Assembly: GCF_002844555.1 (NCBI RefSeq)
Contig: NZ_PJNI01000001.1
Coordinates: forward strand, 620,001-684,000
Length of the DNA: 64,000 bases
Direction of reading: 5' to 3'
Source: Brumimicrobium salinarum
Lineage (GTDB): Bacteria; Bacteroidota; Bacteroidia; Flavobacteriales_D; Crocinitomicaceae
The notes below the pieces were generated by a model. The model ran no database searches. It was given only the letters and a program-made list of their open reading frames with translations, and was not told the origin of the DNA. Made by a program: the position numbers and the translations under genes. Positions 1 through 9,430 of this stretch are shown piece by piece. Numbering within the stretch: position 1 is the first letter of the stretch; each line of letters opens with the position of its first letter.

Positions 1-662
1 AAATGAATACCGGGTTCTTTAATAAAAGCTTCATTTTCCATTATCTTTCTTAAATCTGTGGTGTAGTAAGCAGCCGCATTATCCGATAAAGGATTACTTC
101 CACTTTCAGTCCAGTCTAATCCGCTCGACATGCCAAGCAAATGACGAATAGTTACCGCTTCATCATTCGGGAGCCTAAACGGTAAATAGTTAATTATAGG
201 CTCGTCAAAGCTTTTAATTTCTCCTCGATCAATAGCTATTCCTATCATTAACCCGATAAAACTCTTTGCCATCGAGAATGAATTACTTTTTGTATGTCTC
301 TTGTGATTTCCATAATAGGATTCATGAATTATTTCGCCATTTTGAATAATTAGAAATGAAGTTGTCTTAGTTGCTTTTAGCCGTTGAATTGAGGAATCAC
401 TTAATGAAACTAAAGTATTTTTTTCATTCCACGGATGTTTTTTGCCAGAAGTTGTGCCCTCACGAACATGAAAGGTTAAGGAATCATAAATTCCAGGACC
501 TGTTTTGCCTTGTAAATAAGTAGCTTGAATTCCCTTGTAAAGATAAGTATTTCCTGTTAGAAATATAATTAGGTTGAGCAGAGCGAAAATGGTTAAAACA
601 AGCAATAAAAAACGTTTTGTTTTTTGCCAGAAATTTCGATTATGTTTTGATGTATTTTGCAT
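1..662 (-). CDS. Serine hydrolase of the beta-lactamase (class C / PBP-like) family, 3' end outside window
   Basis: I translated this by hand from the ATG at 660-662; 220 codons are visible and the C-terminus lies beyond base 1. Residues about 12-32 form one hydrophobic segment, an N-terminal membrane anchor or uncleaved signal. A SMAKSF hexapeptide gives the SxxK catalytic motif of beta-lactamase-related hydrolases, followed by GLMIGIAIDRGEI and then IRHLLGMSSGLDW, the arrangement typical of the family (established knowledge). These proteins are usually exported esterases, peptidases or PBP-like enzymes; the substrate cannot be told. The gene overlaps the 3' end of lipB by 23 bp on the same strand, so the two are probably co-transcribed. 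The YxN and third motifs would lie in the missing part. Confidence 0.8.
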   Translation of the reverse strand, partial: MQNTSKHNRNFWQKTKRFLLLVLTIFALLNLIIFLTGNTYLYKGIQATYLQGKTGPGIYDSLTFHVREGTTSGKKHPWNEKNTLVSLSDSSIQRLKATKTTSFLIIQNGEIIHESYYGNHKRHTKSNSFSMAKSFIGLMIGIAIDRGEIKSFDEPIINYLPFRLPNDEAVTIRHLLGMSSGLDWTESGSNPLSDNAAAYYTTDLRKIMENEAFIKEPGIH

Positions 663-1344
663 TAAATAAAGTAGCCATGTGATTTTGGAGTTTGTATTTC
701 ACTTCATTCATGTCAACAGCGTATCCTAACTCCTTTTTAAGGGAAGTTACGCTTTTATCTTCAATACCGCAAGGAACGATGTAATTAAAATAATTTAAAT
801 CAGTATTAATGTTAAAACCAATACCATGCATAGTTACCCAGCGAGAAGATTTTACACCCATTGCACAGATTTTACGTTCTTTGTCTGTTCCACCATCTAA
901 CCAAACACCTGTGTAGCCTTTCACTCTGCCAGACTCAACATTGTATTCAGCTAATGTTCTAATCACTGCCTCTTCTAAAAAGCGCATATACTTATGAATA
1001 TCCGTGAAAAAGTAAGATTCTAAATCAAAGATGGGATACATGACCAGTTGACCAGGACCATGATAAGTAATGTCACCTCCTCTATTGATTTTATAATAAG
1101 TGGCTTGAATCTCTGTTAATCGTTCTTCTGACAATAATAAATGAGATTGATCACCACTCTTTCCTAAGGTATAAACATGAGGGTGCTCACAAAAAAGCAA
1201 ATAATTCTTTGTGGTATCTGTTGATAAATCTTTTCGTATTTCAATTTTAAGATCAACCGTAGATTTAAATAGAAACTCTTGATAATCCCACGCTTTTTTA
1301 TAGTCAATAACGCCTAAATCTTTTACAACAATATCAGCTAACAT
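640..1344 (-). CDS. lipB: Octanoyl-[acyl-carrier-protein]:protein N-octanoyltransferase LipB
   Basis: LipB moves octanoyl groups from acyl carrier protein to the lipoyl domains of 2-oxoacid dehydrogenases and the glycine cleavage H protein, the first step of lipoate synthesis in the cytoplasm. The 234-residue product carries the family signature RGGDITYHGPGQ at residues 88-99, the RKICAMG segment with the probable catalytic Lys158, the WVTMHGIGFN segment, and the PCGI motif with catalytic Cys192. Its length is normal for the family. It starts 2 bp after the stop of the sugar isomerase and overlaps the beta-lactamase-family gene by 23 bp, so the three form one minus-strand transcription unit. 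Confidence 0.95.
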   Translation of the reverse strand: MLADIVVKDLGVIDYKKAWDYQEFLFKSTVDLKIEIRKDLSTDTTKNYLLFCEHPHVYTLGKSGDQSHLLLSEERLTEIQATYYKINRGGDITYHGPGQLVMYPIFDLESYFFTDIHKYMRFLEEAVIRTLAEYNVESGRVKGYTGVWLDGGTDKERKICAMGVKSSRWVTMHGIGFNINTDLNYFNYIVPCGIEDKSVTSLKKELGYAVDMNEVKYKLQNHMATLFNAKYIKT

Positions 1345-1346
1345 TC

Positions 1347-2333
1347 CTATTTTTTGTCTAATGTACGTTTTAAATAGTCAATCACTTTTACCTCAACTGG
1401 ATCAACACCTCTTTTGTCGGCTAAAAATAATGAAGCCCAATCAATGATATGGATAAAATAAAGCGATTCTTCAATTTTAGTTTTTCCTCTACCTTCGATT
1501 GATAATATAGAATGACATTTGTTTTGTATGATTTCTTGGCTCAATTTTGTTCTTGTCTTATTTCTATTATTCAAGAATTGAGAAACAAAAAATACAGGTG
1601 CAAAATGTTCATTTCCGCCAGCCCAACCCACAAGTTCATTGTGATTCATTTCTGGAATTACATGATGCCAACACAATTGTTTACTATTTTCATTGATTTG
1701 TTGACGTGCTCTAATTGCAACAAATTCTAAACTTGAATTGGTGTAAAAAATGGATTGTTTTTCGTAAATATGATTTGCTAATGCTTTGGCTTGATTTTTA
1801 ACATGAATTAATTCGTCATTCAAAAAATGTCTGGCTTTGGCAATTAGATCCAATGCATTTTTATCAATTACACCAGCTACTGATAGTATATGGATCAATT
1901 GAACTGCAGAAAAAGCGAGCATACTACGTGGCGGATTTCCACCAGGTAACTTTATAAATTCATATTCATTTTTTTTACAAAACTGAATAAGTTCTCCACC
2001 AGAACTTACCCCAACAATTGTTGCTCCTTTTTCATCAGCTTGTTTCGTAACTGATAAAGTTTCCTCTGTATTTCCTGAATACGAGGAAGCAATAACCAAA
2101 GTGCTGTCATCAACAAAAGCTGGGATTTGATAATTTTGAACTAAAACGATAGGTAATTTTGCTTGATCTCCAAATAATTGAGCAACCATTTTACCGCCAA
2201 TTCCAGAGCCTCCCATTCCACAAATTACGACATTGTTAAAAGTTTTGTTCTTATCAAATGAAAGCTCACTGCGTGAAGCTATTAAAATAGCATCTGCAAT
2301 TTGTTTTGGGAATTGTGCGACCAGTTTATCCAT
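1347..2333 (-). CDS. Bifunctional phosphoglucose/phosphomannose isomerase (SIS domain)
   Basis: The 328-residue protein has a tandem SIS fold. The first domain contains GMGGSGIGGKM at about residues 39-49 and SSYSGNTEETL at about 83-93, the phosphosugar-binding loops. The C-terminal half contains HHVIPEMNHNELVGW, which is characteristic of the bifunctional phosphoglucose/phosphomannose isomerase C-terminal domain, where the Glu and His are catalytic. It is expected to interconvert glucose-6-P, fructose-6-P and mannose-6-P, feeding glycolysis and mannose-containing envelope sugars. It is the first gene of the minus-strand unit with lipB. The assignment rests on these motifs; strict substrate range is unknown. 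Confidence 0.88.
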   Translation of the reverse strand: MDKLVAQFPKQIADAILIASRSELSFDKNKTFNNVVICGMGGSGIGGKMVAQLFGDQAKLPIVLVQNYQIPAFVDDSTLVIASSYSGNTEETLSVTKQADEKGATIVGVSSGGELIQFCKKNEYEFIKLPGGNPPRSMLAFSAVQLIHILSVAGVIDKNALDLIAKARHFLNDELIHVKNQAKALANHIYEKQSIFYTNSSLEFVAIRARQQINENSKQLCWHHVIPEMNHNELVGWAGGNEHFAPVFFVSQFLNNRNKTRTKLSQEIIQNKCHSILSIEGRGKTKIEESLYFIHIIDWASLFLADKRGVDPVEVKVIDYLKRTLDKK

Positions 2334-2688
2334 TAATATCTATTGTTTTGTAATGAAAAGGCTAAATTAATAATAAGCTTCGAAAAATATCCGCTTTAAT
2401 TGGTTGTAAAATAAACGAAAAAAAGACGATTATAGTCCTATAAACATAGATTAATTTTAATAAAGCCTATTTAGTGTCTAAAAACAAAGGTAAATAAGGT
2501 GAAGTTAGCTAACTAAAACCTAATGACTTTAAAGTAAGATGAGCTTTATTGGGTTACCATGTTTAGCTGTTAATAAACATTCGATAGAAAGTTTCTCGAT
2601 TTCTAAAATCAATGAGAATCTCTTAATTCATTTTAAAGCATTGGTAAAATCCGTATTATTGTAATTATTTATATTCAAACTCACAGGC
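2334..2688. other. Divergent intergenic region between the isomerase and ftsH
   Basis: This 355-bp AT-rich stretch separates two divergently transcribed genes and must hold both promoters. I found no convincing TAnnTTTG box and no reading frame or strong hairpin in it. Confidence 0.5.
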
Positions 2689-4599
2689 GTGGCAAAAAAC
2701 AAACAAGACAACCCCAAAACTAATAATTCCAACAATCGATTAATTTGGATTTATGGAATCATGATTCTACTTCTTTTCTCGGTTTTTTATAATCCTTTTG
2801 ACAGCACAAAAGAAATCAGTTGGCTTCAATTTGAAAAAGAAATGCTGAGTAAGTCTGCTGTAGATAAAATTGTGGTGATCAATAAAGAAACAGCAGAAAT
2901 TTACATTAAAGCTGATAAAATAGGATCAGGAGAATTTGAAGAAATCACCAACGATAAAGGACCGCATTATTCAATGGCCATTGGAGCGGTAGAAAGCTTT
3001 GAAGCCAAACTAGAAAAAGCACAAGAAAATGTAGAAATGGCGCAAAAAGTCGAAGTTTTATACGAAGATCGCTTTGAAATTGGCACTTTGCTCTCGTGGA
3101 TTCTACCATTTGCTTTAATCCTGTTGTTTTATCTTTTTATTATGCGCAGAATGAGAGGTTCTGCTGGTGGACTTAATAATCCGATGATGAATTTCGGAAA
3201 AACAAAAGCAAAGCCTACTCGAATTGATGAAAAAACGAAAGTTACTTTTAAAGATGTAGCTGGACTAAAAGAAGCAAAAGTGGAAATTATGGAGCTCGTT
3301 GATTTCCTCAAAAGACCTGAGGAATACACGCGTTTAGGCGCTAGAATTCCGAAAGGAGTTTTACTTACAGGACCTCCGGGAACAGGAAAAACATTGTTGG
3401 CAAAAGCAGTGGCGGGAGAATCTGGAGTTCCATTTTACTCGATGTCTGGTTCAGAATTCGTAGAAATGTTTGTAGGCGTTGGAGCATCAAGAGTGAGAGA
3501 TTTATTTAAACAAGCCAAAGAAAAAGCGCCAAGTATTGTTTTTATAGATGAAATTGACGCTGTAGGAAGAAGTAGAGATAAAGCCAAATCGTTTCAATCC
3601 AACGACGAAAGAGAAAACACTTTAAATCAATTACTTTCAGAATTAGACGGTTTTGAAGCCAACAGTGGAGTAATTGTTTTGGCGGCTACCAACCGACTCG
3701 ATGTGCTCGATAAAGCATTGCTTCGAGCAGGAAGGTTTGATCGTCATATTTATATGGAACTGCCTACAAGAATAGAACGTGAAGAAATCTTCAATGTGCA
3801 TTTGAAACGCATTAAAACCGATGATTCCGTAAAAGTAGATTTACTGGCTTCTTTAACACCAGGATTTTCTGGTGCCGACATTGCCAACATCTGTAATGAA
3901 GCGGCTTTATTAGCAGCTAGAAATAAAAAGGAAGTCGTAACTAACGAAGATTTCACCCAAGCCAGAGACCGAGTAGTGGGCGGTTTAGAGAGAAGTAGTA
4001 AAATTATTTCGCCCAATGAAAAATTAATTGTTGCACACCACGAAGCCGGTCACGCCGTTACAAGCTGGTACTTAAATCACGTAGATTCATTGGTAAAGGT
4101 ATCCATCATTCCACGCGGAAAATCTTTAGGTGCAGCTTGGTATTTGCCTAAAGAACGCAACATTATTACAAAGTCTCAATTTGAAGACCAAATGTGTTCT
4201 ATGTTGGGCGGAAGAGCGGCAGAAGAAATTATGTTTAGCGAAATTTCCTCTGGTGCCTTAGACGATTTAGAAAAAGTTACCAAACAAGCCTACAACATGG
4301 TTGCGTTTTATGGATTAGACAAAGTAATTGGACCATTGAGTTATTACGATTCATCCGGACAGTACCAAGGCATGATGGGTAAACCCTACAGTGAAGAAAT
4401 GGGTATGCAGATAGACAAAGAAGTACATGCTTTGGTAATGAAGCAATACAAAAGGGCTAAGGATATACTCAAAGAACACTCTGAAGAGCTTCAAAAACTA
4501 GGTCAATTGCTGTTAGACAAAGAAGTGGCTGAAATTGAAGATTTGGAAGAAATTTTGGGTGAACGAAAAGTAAAGAACTTGCTTAAGATGAATGATTAG
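2689..4599 (+). CDS. ftsH: ATP-dependent zinc metalloprotease FtsH
   Basis: FtsH is the membrane-anchored AAA+ protease that extracts and degrades membrane and short-lived cytoplasmic proteins. Two transmembrane segments lie at about residues 17-36 and 132-151, enclosing a periplasmic domain. The AAA module has Walker A GPPGTGKT at 228-235, Walker [13 protein letters not shown], and the second region of homology with its arginine fingers ([10 protein letters not shown]). The M41 peptidase motif HEAGH is at 451-455. At 636 residues the length is normal. The start is a GTG; there is no in-frame ATG nearby and the N-terminus begins directly before the first membrane helix. The gene stands alone, convergent with the reductase gene downstream. 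Confidence 0.97.
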   Translation: MAKNKQDNPKTNNSNNRLIWIYGIMILLLFSVFYNPFDSTKEISWLQFEKEMLSKSAVDKIVVINKETAEIYIKADKIGSGEFEEITNDKGPHYSMAIGAVESFEAKLEKAQENVEMAQKVEVLYEDRFEIGTLLSWILPFALILLFYLFIMRRMRGSAGGLNNPMMNFGKTKAKPTRIDEKTKVTFKDVAGLKEAKVEIMELVDFLKRPEEYTRLGARIPKGVLLTGPPGTGKTLLAKAVAGESGVPFYSMSGSEFVEMFVGVGASRVRDLFKQAKEKAPSIVFIDEIDAVGRSRDKAKSFQSNDERENTLNQLLSELDGFEANSGVIVLAATNRLDVLDKALLRAGRFDRHIYMELPTRIEREEIFNVHLKRIKTDDSVKVDLLASLTPGFSGADIANICNEAALLAARNKKEVVTNEDFTQARDRVVGGLERSSKIISPNEKLIVAHHEAGHAVTSWYLNHVDSLVKVSIIPRGKSLGAAWYLPKERNIITKSQFEDQMCSMLGGRAAEEIMFSEISSGALDDLEKVTKQAYNMVAFYGLDKVIGPLSYYDSSGQYQGMMGKPYSEEMGMQIDKEVHALVMKQYKRAKDILKEHSEELQKLGQLLLDKEVAEIEDLEEILGERKVKNLLKMND

Positions 4600-4607
4600 A
4601 TTCAGAC

Positions 4608-4632
4608 TACCACGAGATGAAATCTCGCGGTA
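4608..4632. repeat. Hairpin just after ftsH, next to a dispersed-repeat core
   Basis: An 11-bp stem (TACCACGAGAT / ATCTCGCGGTA, one mismatch) encloses a GAA loop, 9 bp after the ftsH stop. There is no T run on either side, so it is a weak candidate terminator between convergent genes. The sequence directly after it, at about 4643-4656, holds TGAGCTTGTCGA, the reverse complement of the core of the repeat seen at 56374. Confidence 0.45.
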
Positions 4633-4691
4633 GCTGAGGGTGGCTGAGCTTGTCGATGCTACCCGTCTTGCGATGACTGCTTGAATTAAAA

Positions 4692-5759
4692 TTAAATCCC
4701 ATGTTTTTCATACATGGACCCAAAATTGGAGCTGAGAAATAAATCCAAAGGAATTTCCTCTTGTTTGATAAAACCTTTGTTTTTAAGTTTTCCATTGGCT
4801 ACTAATTCTACCACTGCCGAAATACTGCAAGCGGTTGTCCAACTGATGGCGCGCCAATCTTGACCTTCTAAAGTAAGGTTTTGATAAGATTTAGTAAACT
4901 CTTTACGTCTCAATTGACCATTAATTTTGCCTTCAACTGCTGCATAAATCAACACGATATCATCATCGACCAAGGGTAAGGCATTGTTGAGAATGTCTTT
5001 GGCTAGTTTTCTGTCGTTTTTCATTTGCAAATCGTACAAGAACAATTTCATTCCGTCTCTATGACCTGGATAGCGAATCGTTTTATAATTTAAAGTATCC
5101 ACTTTTCCTTCCAAAGTTTCACACATTGTGCCCAATCCTCCAGAAGTTGAAAATGCTTCATATTGTCGGCCATTAATGTTTATAATTTCTTCGTCATCCA
5201 ATGAACTTACCATTTTACGTTCACCATTATGGATCACTTCTGCGTCGTTCAGATATTCATTAATTACACCTTCAGCACTCCAAGTAAAACTATAACCCAA
5301 CTGTCCTATAGGATGCAAAGGCAAAGCTCCTACCCTCATTTTTACAGAACGTATTTCATCAAATTGTGAATAAAGTCCAGCGCCAAGAATACCAATAAAT
5401 CCAGGAGCTAAACCACATTGAGGCGCCATTACAGCATTTGTGTTTTCAGCCATTTTTCTAATGGCATTGAGCGTGGGTACATCTTCTGTTAAATCAAAAT
5501 AATGCACATTCATATCTGCTGCGATTTCTGCAATTTTTATGTTCAAAAAATAAGGCAAGCAAGAAACAACAGCTTGTTTGTCTTTTAAGAAACTGCGCAT
5601 GCTTTCTTCATTAGCAACATCGCCTTTAAGGGTTTCAAAATTAAAATCTTCTTTAGCTGGAGATTTGTCCATTCCTACGACTTCATATTTTGAATTTAGC
5701 AAAGTAGCCACTAAACTACCCACTTTTCCCAATCCTAAAACACCAATTTTCTTAATCAT
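4692..5759 (-). CDS. Saccharopine dehydrogenase family NAD(P)-binding protein
   Basis: The 355-residue protein begins with a Rossmann dinucleotide fold: IGVLGLGKVG at residues 5-14, then the acidic strand end VVGMDKSP. The middle matches the saccharopine-dehydrogenase C-terminal domain layout, with YFDLTEDV, APQCGLAPGF and a TSGGLGTMCETL segment. Members act in lysine metabolism (saccharopine or lysine-ketoglutarate reductases) or as carboxynorspermidine-type reductases; the exact substrate cannot be read from sequence. It is monocistronic, convergent with ftsH. Its translation begins at the ATG at 5759. Confidence 0.82.
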   Translation of the reverse strand: MIKKIGVLGLGKVGSLVATLLNSKYEVVGMDKSPAKEDFNFETLKGDVANEESMRSFLKDKQAVVSCLPYFLNIKIAEIAADMNVHYFDLTEDVPTLNAIRKMAENTNAVMAPQCGLAPGFIGILGAGLYSQFDEIRSVKMRVGALPLHPIGQLGYSFTWSAEGVINEYLNDAEVIHNGERKMVSSLDDEEIININGRQYEAFSTSGGLGTMCETLEGKVDTLNYKTIRYPGHRDGMKLFLYDLQMKNDRKLAKDILNNALPLVDDDIVLIYAAVEGKINGQLRRKEFTKSYQNLTLEGQDWRAISWTTACSISAVVELVANGKLKNKGFIKQEEIPLDLFLSSNFGSMYEKHGI

Positions 5760-6117
5760 AATTTCTTAGATTTTGTACATTACTCAAACACTTAATATAC
5801 AAACAATTTATCTCTTTTTAAAAGTTGAGTGTTGCAATTGAAATAAATTGTTTTCATGCTTGTATTGAATTAAATACTTCACTCAATTTCTTTCTGCTAT
5901 TCAAAGATGTTTGAAACTCGATTTTTAGTCTTGAGTTTGAATTTTAATCAACCTAAATAAATATAAAACAACACAAAATTCCTTAAATGTCACTGTTCTT
6001 TTTTTGCTTTTCACTGCTTAGCAGATTTTGTCTTTATATTCTTTGTATTTTTGAACTTGAAAAAGTATCGTTTTACGACTTAATTCAGCGCTTAATTTAT
6101 TGGAATAGCAAAACAAA
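5760..6117. promoter_or_regulatory. Divergent intergenic region with a candidate promoter for the response regulator
   Basis: This 358-bp stretch separates the reductase gene (minus) from the response regulator (plus). A TATTTTTG box at 6046-6053 matches the Bacteroidota -7 element TAnnTTTG, 64 bp before the plus-strand start. A TTG lies at 6028-6030, but the 15-bp spacing is shorter than the usual 19-21 bp. Nothing else stands out. Confidence 0.4.
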
Positions 6118-6816
6118 ATGCCAAATACAGATAAGAAAATATTACTCATTGAAGACGAAGAAAGTCTGAGCAATGTTGTTGAGCTCAACCTCAAACTTGA
6201 AGGCTTTGACGTAAAATGTATTTCCAATGGAAGAAAGGCAATTGACTATGCGCACAAAGTTGCTGAATTTGACTTAGTGATTTTGGATGTAATGCTGCCC
6301 GAAGTTAGCGGTTGGGATATTTGTTCCATGTATAAAAGCGTTGCTGATACACCTATTTTATTCGTCTCGGCAAAAGGCGCTTCTTCTGATAGAATTAAAG
6401 GGTTAAAACTCGGGGCAGATGACTTTTTGGCCAAACCTTTCGATCTTGAAGAATTGCTGTTACGGGTTCAAGTTCTCATTTTAAGACACCAAAAAGACAA
6501 ACCAAAAGAGCAAGAATTAGCAATCGGTGGTTTTCAAGTGAATTTGCTCACTTTTGAAGTTAAAAAAGCTGAAACCCTCATCACAGAATTATCGAAAAGA
6601 GAAATTGAACTCTTGCAACTTTTTATTGAACACGAAGGCGAAGTTTTATCAAGAGATTTCATTTTGGATCAAATTTGGGGAAAAGATACCTATCCTACTT
6701 CTAGGACAATTGACAATTATATTTTATCCTTTAGAAAGTTGTTTGAAGAAGATGCGAAAAACCCTGAATATTTCCATAGTGTGAGAGGAGTTGGGTATAA
6801 GTTTACGAACGCTTAA
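6118..6816 (+). CDS. OmpR/PhoB-family two-component response regulator, orphan
   Basis: The receiver domain spans about residues 6-120: acidic pocket IEDEE, phospho-acceptor Asp57 in VILDVMLPEVSGW, the switch Ser in LFVSAKG, and Lys in DDFLAKPFD. The C-terminal half, about 130-232, is a winged-helix DNA-binding domain (trans_reg_C), with LSKREIELLQLF, the recognition-helix segment SRTIDNYILSFRKL and the closing hairpin HSVRGVGYKF. The 232-residue length is standard. No histidine kinase lies beside it; both neighbours are metabolic or unknown genes on the other strand, so its partner must be encoded elsewhere. Confidence 0.93.
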   Translation: MPNTDKKILLIEDEESLSNVVELNLKLEGFDVKCISNGRKAIDYAHKVAEFDLVILDVMLPEVSGWDICSMYKSVADTPILFVSAKGASSDRIKGLKLGADDFLAKPFDLEELLLRVQVLILRHQKDKPKEQELAIGGFQVNLLTFEVKKAETLITELSKREIELLQLFIEHEGEVLSRDFILDQIWGKDTYPTSRTIDNYILSFRKLFEEDAKNPEYFHSVRGVGYKFTNA

Positions 6817-6887
6817 ACTACCCAAATTACGGCATGGAATCTTACAATAGCTGGATATAATTTTACTGGGGTTTAGATTCAAACATA

Positions 6888-7421
6888 TTAACCACTCAAT
6901 TCAACTAACTTCAAAACTGTTTTCCAATTTCTGGTGGTTGCGCCAGTTTTTAGCTTTTTCTCAAAGAAATTATTGGTCAATTTTGATTGATGGTATTTAC
7001 CTTCACAATAAATATAAACGTCTTTCTTATCTATTTTAAACTGGTCTGGTTCATAATTATAGGACAATATCTCTTCAATATTTTCTTTGGTGGGTTTTTC
7101 TTTTAGGAAGGTCAGGTGAAGGTGATTAATATCTTCTTCACTTTTAAAAAACGGATTAATTTCCACACACTGTTTAAGTTCCTCAGCAGCCCTTACAATT
7201 ACAGGCACATCAAATTCAAAAGTATTTAAAATTGCTTTTTCAAGCACGTTCTCCAGTTCTGAATTAGACGCTTCGGCTTTAAAAATAACATTCCCGCTTT
7301 GGATGTAGGTTTTTATTTCTTTCCAGCCTAATTTTTCGCATAAAACCCTCAAGTCAGCCATTAAAATTTTACGTTTTCCGCCTACGTTTATTCCTCTTAA
7401 AATGGCTATTTTTTTGTTCAT
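6888..7421 (-). CDS. DUF1697 family protein
   Basis: The 177-residue product has the DUF1697 signature from its first residues: AILRGINVGGKRKILMADL, then GWKEIKTYIQSGNVIF, and the closing TTRNWKTVLKL. The family is widespread in bacteria as a small soluble protein of unknown function, and nothing here adds to that. The gene stands alone on the minus strand, convergent with the response regulator. The length is full for the family. Confidence 0.88.
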   Translation of the reverse strand: MNKKIAILRGINVGGKRKILMADLRVLCEKLGWKEIKTYIQSGNVIFKAEASNSELENVLEKAILNTFEFDVPVIVRAAEELKQCVEINPFFKSEEDINHLHLTFLKEKPTKENIEEILSYNYEPDQFKIDKKDVYIYCEGKYHQSKLTNNFFEKKLKTGATTRNWKTVLKLVELSG

Positions 7422-7506
7422 TTATGGTGTTTTATAAAACTCAAAGATAAGCTTAATTCCGCAATCAAATTCCTATTTATTTTACTTTTGATAGCAAGAT
7501 ACTAAA

Positions 7507-7533
7507 TGGTATGCCGAAGATTCCGACATACCA
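7507..7533 (-). terminator. Hairpin downstream of the frameshifted secreted-protein gene
   Basis: On the minus strand a 10-bp stem (TGGTATGTCG / CGGCATACCA, one wobble pair) with a 7-nt loop lies about 50 bp after the stop at 7583. The U tract is weak, so intrinsic termination is plausible rather than certain. Confidence 0.4.
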
Positions 7534-7582
7534 CTTATTCATTTCTTAGCGTTTTTTCAAGAAATTGAATTTGATTTAGGTT

Positions 7583-8630
7583 TTAATTCATTGCTTCTTT
7601 AAAATGATAGTCTAAGAGTTTTTTTCCAGCTAAATATAATCCATTGGCATACTTTTCCCCATCAGGATTAAGCCATTTTGTTCGCTCACTATAGTTACTT
7701 CCTATAATCATCACTATTGGATTGGCTGATGTAGCCCTGGCTTGTGTTTGCTTTGAATAAGCAACTACTTTCTCTTTAGGAAGCACTTCCTTAATTTCTA
7801 AATCTGACTTCATGTATCCGTTGTAAAATGATTCAGGTGAACCTCCAATTTTTAGTTTTCCACGTGTAAAATTTACATAGCTTGAAAGATTAACGGATTG
7901 TTGCGTTTTATCAACTATGCTCCTTAGCCCATTATTCGTTTTAGCATCTGAAACTGTATAGGAGTTAGCCAATCTATAATCAACAAGTAGTTTCACTTTT
8001 GCATGATTCCCAACATTCCAATCCATTCCTGTTTCGCTAAAAACATAAACTAATGAAACATTAGCTATTAATGCGTCGCCCAGTTCTTTGGAGAGGTTTT
8101 GATCTGTTTTTTGAAAACCATCTAATTGATTGCTGAAAGCAGTTCTTTCTTTATAATAGAACGAATAATTGCTTGGAATTACAGATAAAATACCCGTCAT
8201 ATCAGTTTCAAATATAGCTGGACCGGCAGTTTTGCTCCAATTCTTATACACATCCGTTTGTCCTTCTTCTTCTGCCGTTATGATAGTATATCCTTTACCT
8301 TTTAGGTCAGCAACAAATTCATTGTACAGTCTATCTGCTTGTTCTTGAATGGCTTCTTTATCTAAAGAAGATAACCCAATAGCAGCTTTTGCCTTTGAAG
8401 CGTTTTTAATTGTTCTACCAAACCCACCTGCCTGTTTTTTGTCTATTGCTTCTTTGTAGATTTCAAAGTTGATATTAAAATTAGCGATGTAAACCTTTTT
8501 AGCTCCCTCGTTTATTTTTTTTGGCTTATAGGTTTTGTCTTTAGGCTTGAATTCACCTAAGTCTTGCGCATTTTCATTAAAAAACAGTAGCTGCAATCAA
8601 AATTAAAGTAATCAATATAGAATTTTTCAT
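7583..8630 (-). pseudogene. Secreted hypothetical protein, reading frame broken after the signal peptide
   Basis: The ATG at 8628-8630 opens a clear signal peptide, MKNSILITLILIAATVF, which then meets TAA. Dropping one base of the six-A run (plus strand 8579-8584) makes it read straight into NENAQDLGEFK and a further 330 residues ending at 7583. Without the correction the long frame can only start at a TTG inside the signal-peptide DNA and lacks an export signal. I do not recognise the mature protein; it has a Lys-rich start, KQAGGFGRTIKNASKAK near residue 70 and a later segment that looks like alternating beta strands. The break may be a sequencing error, a true pseudogene or a slippage switch (see findings). 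Confidence 0.7.
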
Positions 8631-8807
8631 AATTGTTTTTTTTGTAAAGGTAAGTCCGTGTTAAAGGTCTTGCAATAAGGCATTTGCCTTATATGACCTA
8701 TATTAACCCAAAAACATCTTTACAATACGGGAATTAAAGCTTTAAACACGTTTTTCCAATTATCAACAACCTCTAAAAAACTCTTAACAATCAAGTTAGA
8801 GACAACT

Positions 8808-9065
8808 TTAATCATAATGAAATCTGCATTTCGCAATTAATATTTCGTTTTCTTTGTATTGGTAAATTAGTCGATGTTCGCTATCAATTCTTCTTGACCA
8901 AAATCCTGCATATTTATGTTTTAATGGTTCAGGTTTGCCAATCCCTTCAAAAGGATGTCGTGCAATATCTTTAAGTAGCTGATTTATTTTTTTGAGCTTC
9001 TTTTTATCCGTTTTTTGCCAATACAAATAATCTTGCCATGATTCATCAACGAATATATATTTTAT
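8808..9065 (-). CDS. yoeB: YoeB-type mRNA interferase toxin, apparent ATA start
   Basis: YoeB cleaves mRNA in the ribosomal A site. Read from the ATA at 9063-9065, the protein has 85 residues and aligns end to end with my memory of the 84-residue E. coli YoeB, including the catalytic Glu46, Arg65, His83 and Tyr84 (GKPEPLKH, FWSRRIDSEHRLIY, CRFHYD). The usual ATG is absent: ATA sits exactly at the Met1 position. The alternative start, TTG at 9024-9026, would remove the first 13 residues, including the first strand DESWQDY. The frame begins 1 bp after the stop of the antitoxin gene, so translational coupling is likely. The toxin may be weakly expressed or the start mutated. Confidence 0.88.
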   Translation of the reverse strand: MKYIFVDESWQDYLYWQKTDKKKLKKINQLLKDIARHPFEGIGKPEPLKHKYAGFWSRRIDSEHRLIYQYKENEILIAKCRFHYD

Positions 9066-9066
9066 G

Positions 9067-9321
9067 CTACTCTTCGATTAAGTCTTTTTGAGTTGTCTTT
9101 CCGCTCTTTAATTTATCTATTGCAGCATCAAGTCTCCTCTCATTTTTTCGAGAAGATAACTCATGATTAGTGGCCATTAAGGAATTGTATTCTTCCAAAG
9201 ACATCACTACAATTCCTTCGTCTTTCCCTCGGTTGATAATTAGGGTTTCGAAATTTTTTACAATACGATCTAAATACGTTTTGATATTTTTTCTAAAATC
9301 TGAAACAGTAGTTACTTGCAT
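9067..9321 (-). CDS. yefM: YefM/Phd-family antitoxin
   Basis: The 84-residue protein starts at the ATG at 9319-9321, giving MQVTTVSDFRKNIKTYLD, the standard Phd/YefM N-terminus; a longer frame upstream has no family support. The DNA-binding N-terminal domain continues with LIINRGKDEGIVVMSLEEYNSL, and a charged, probably disordered C-terminal tail would wrap around YoeB. Antitoxin first, toxin second and a 1-bp gap are the usual layout; the complex normally represses its own promoter. Confidence 0.9.
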   Translation of the reverse strand: MQVTTVSDFRKNIKTYLDRIVKNFETLIINRGKDEGIVVMSLEEYNSLMATNHELSSRKNERRLDAAIDKLKSGKTTQKDLIEE

Positions 9322-9430
9322 GATTTTGTATTTTATTAAGTACAAATATATGTACAAAACTCGTTTTACGCAAAAGAGTGATTATTGAAGAAAAACTGGT
9401 TTACTTCACCAATAACTTACGTGAACCATC

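Noticed and set aside
2641-2700. ATG start for ftsH
   Set aside because: No in-frame ATG exists before the first membrane helix; GTG at 2689 is the only sensible start.
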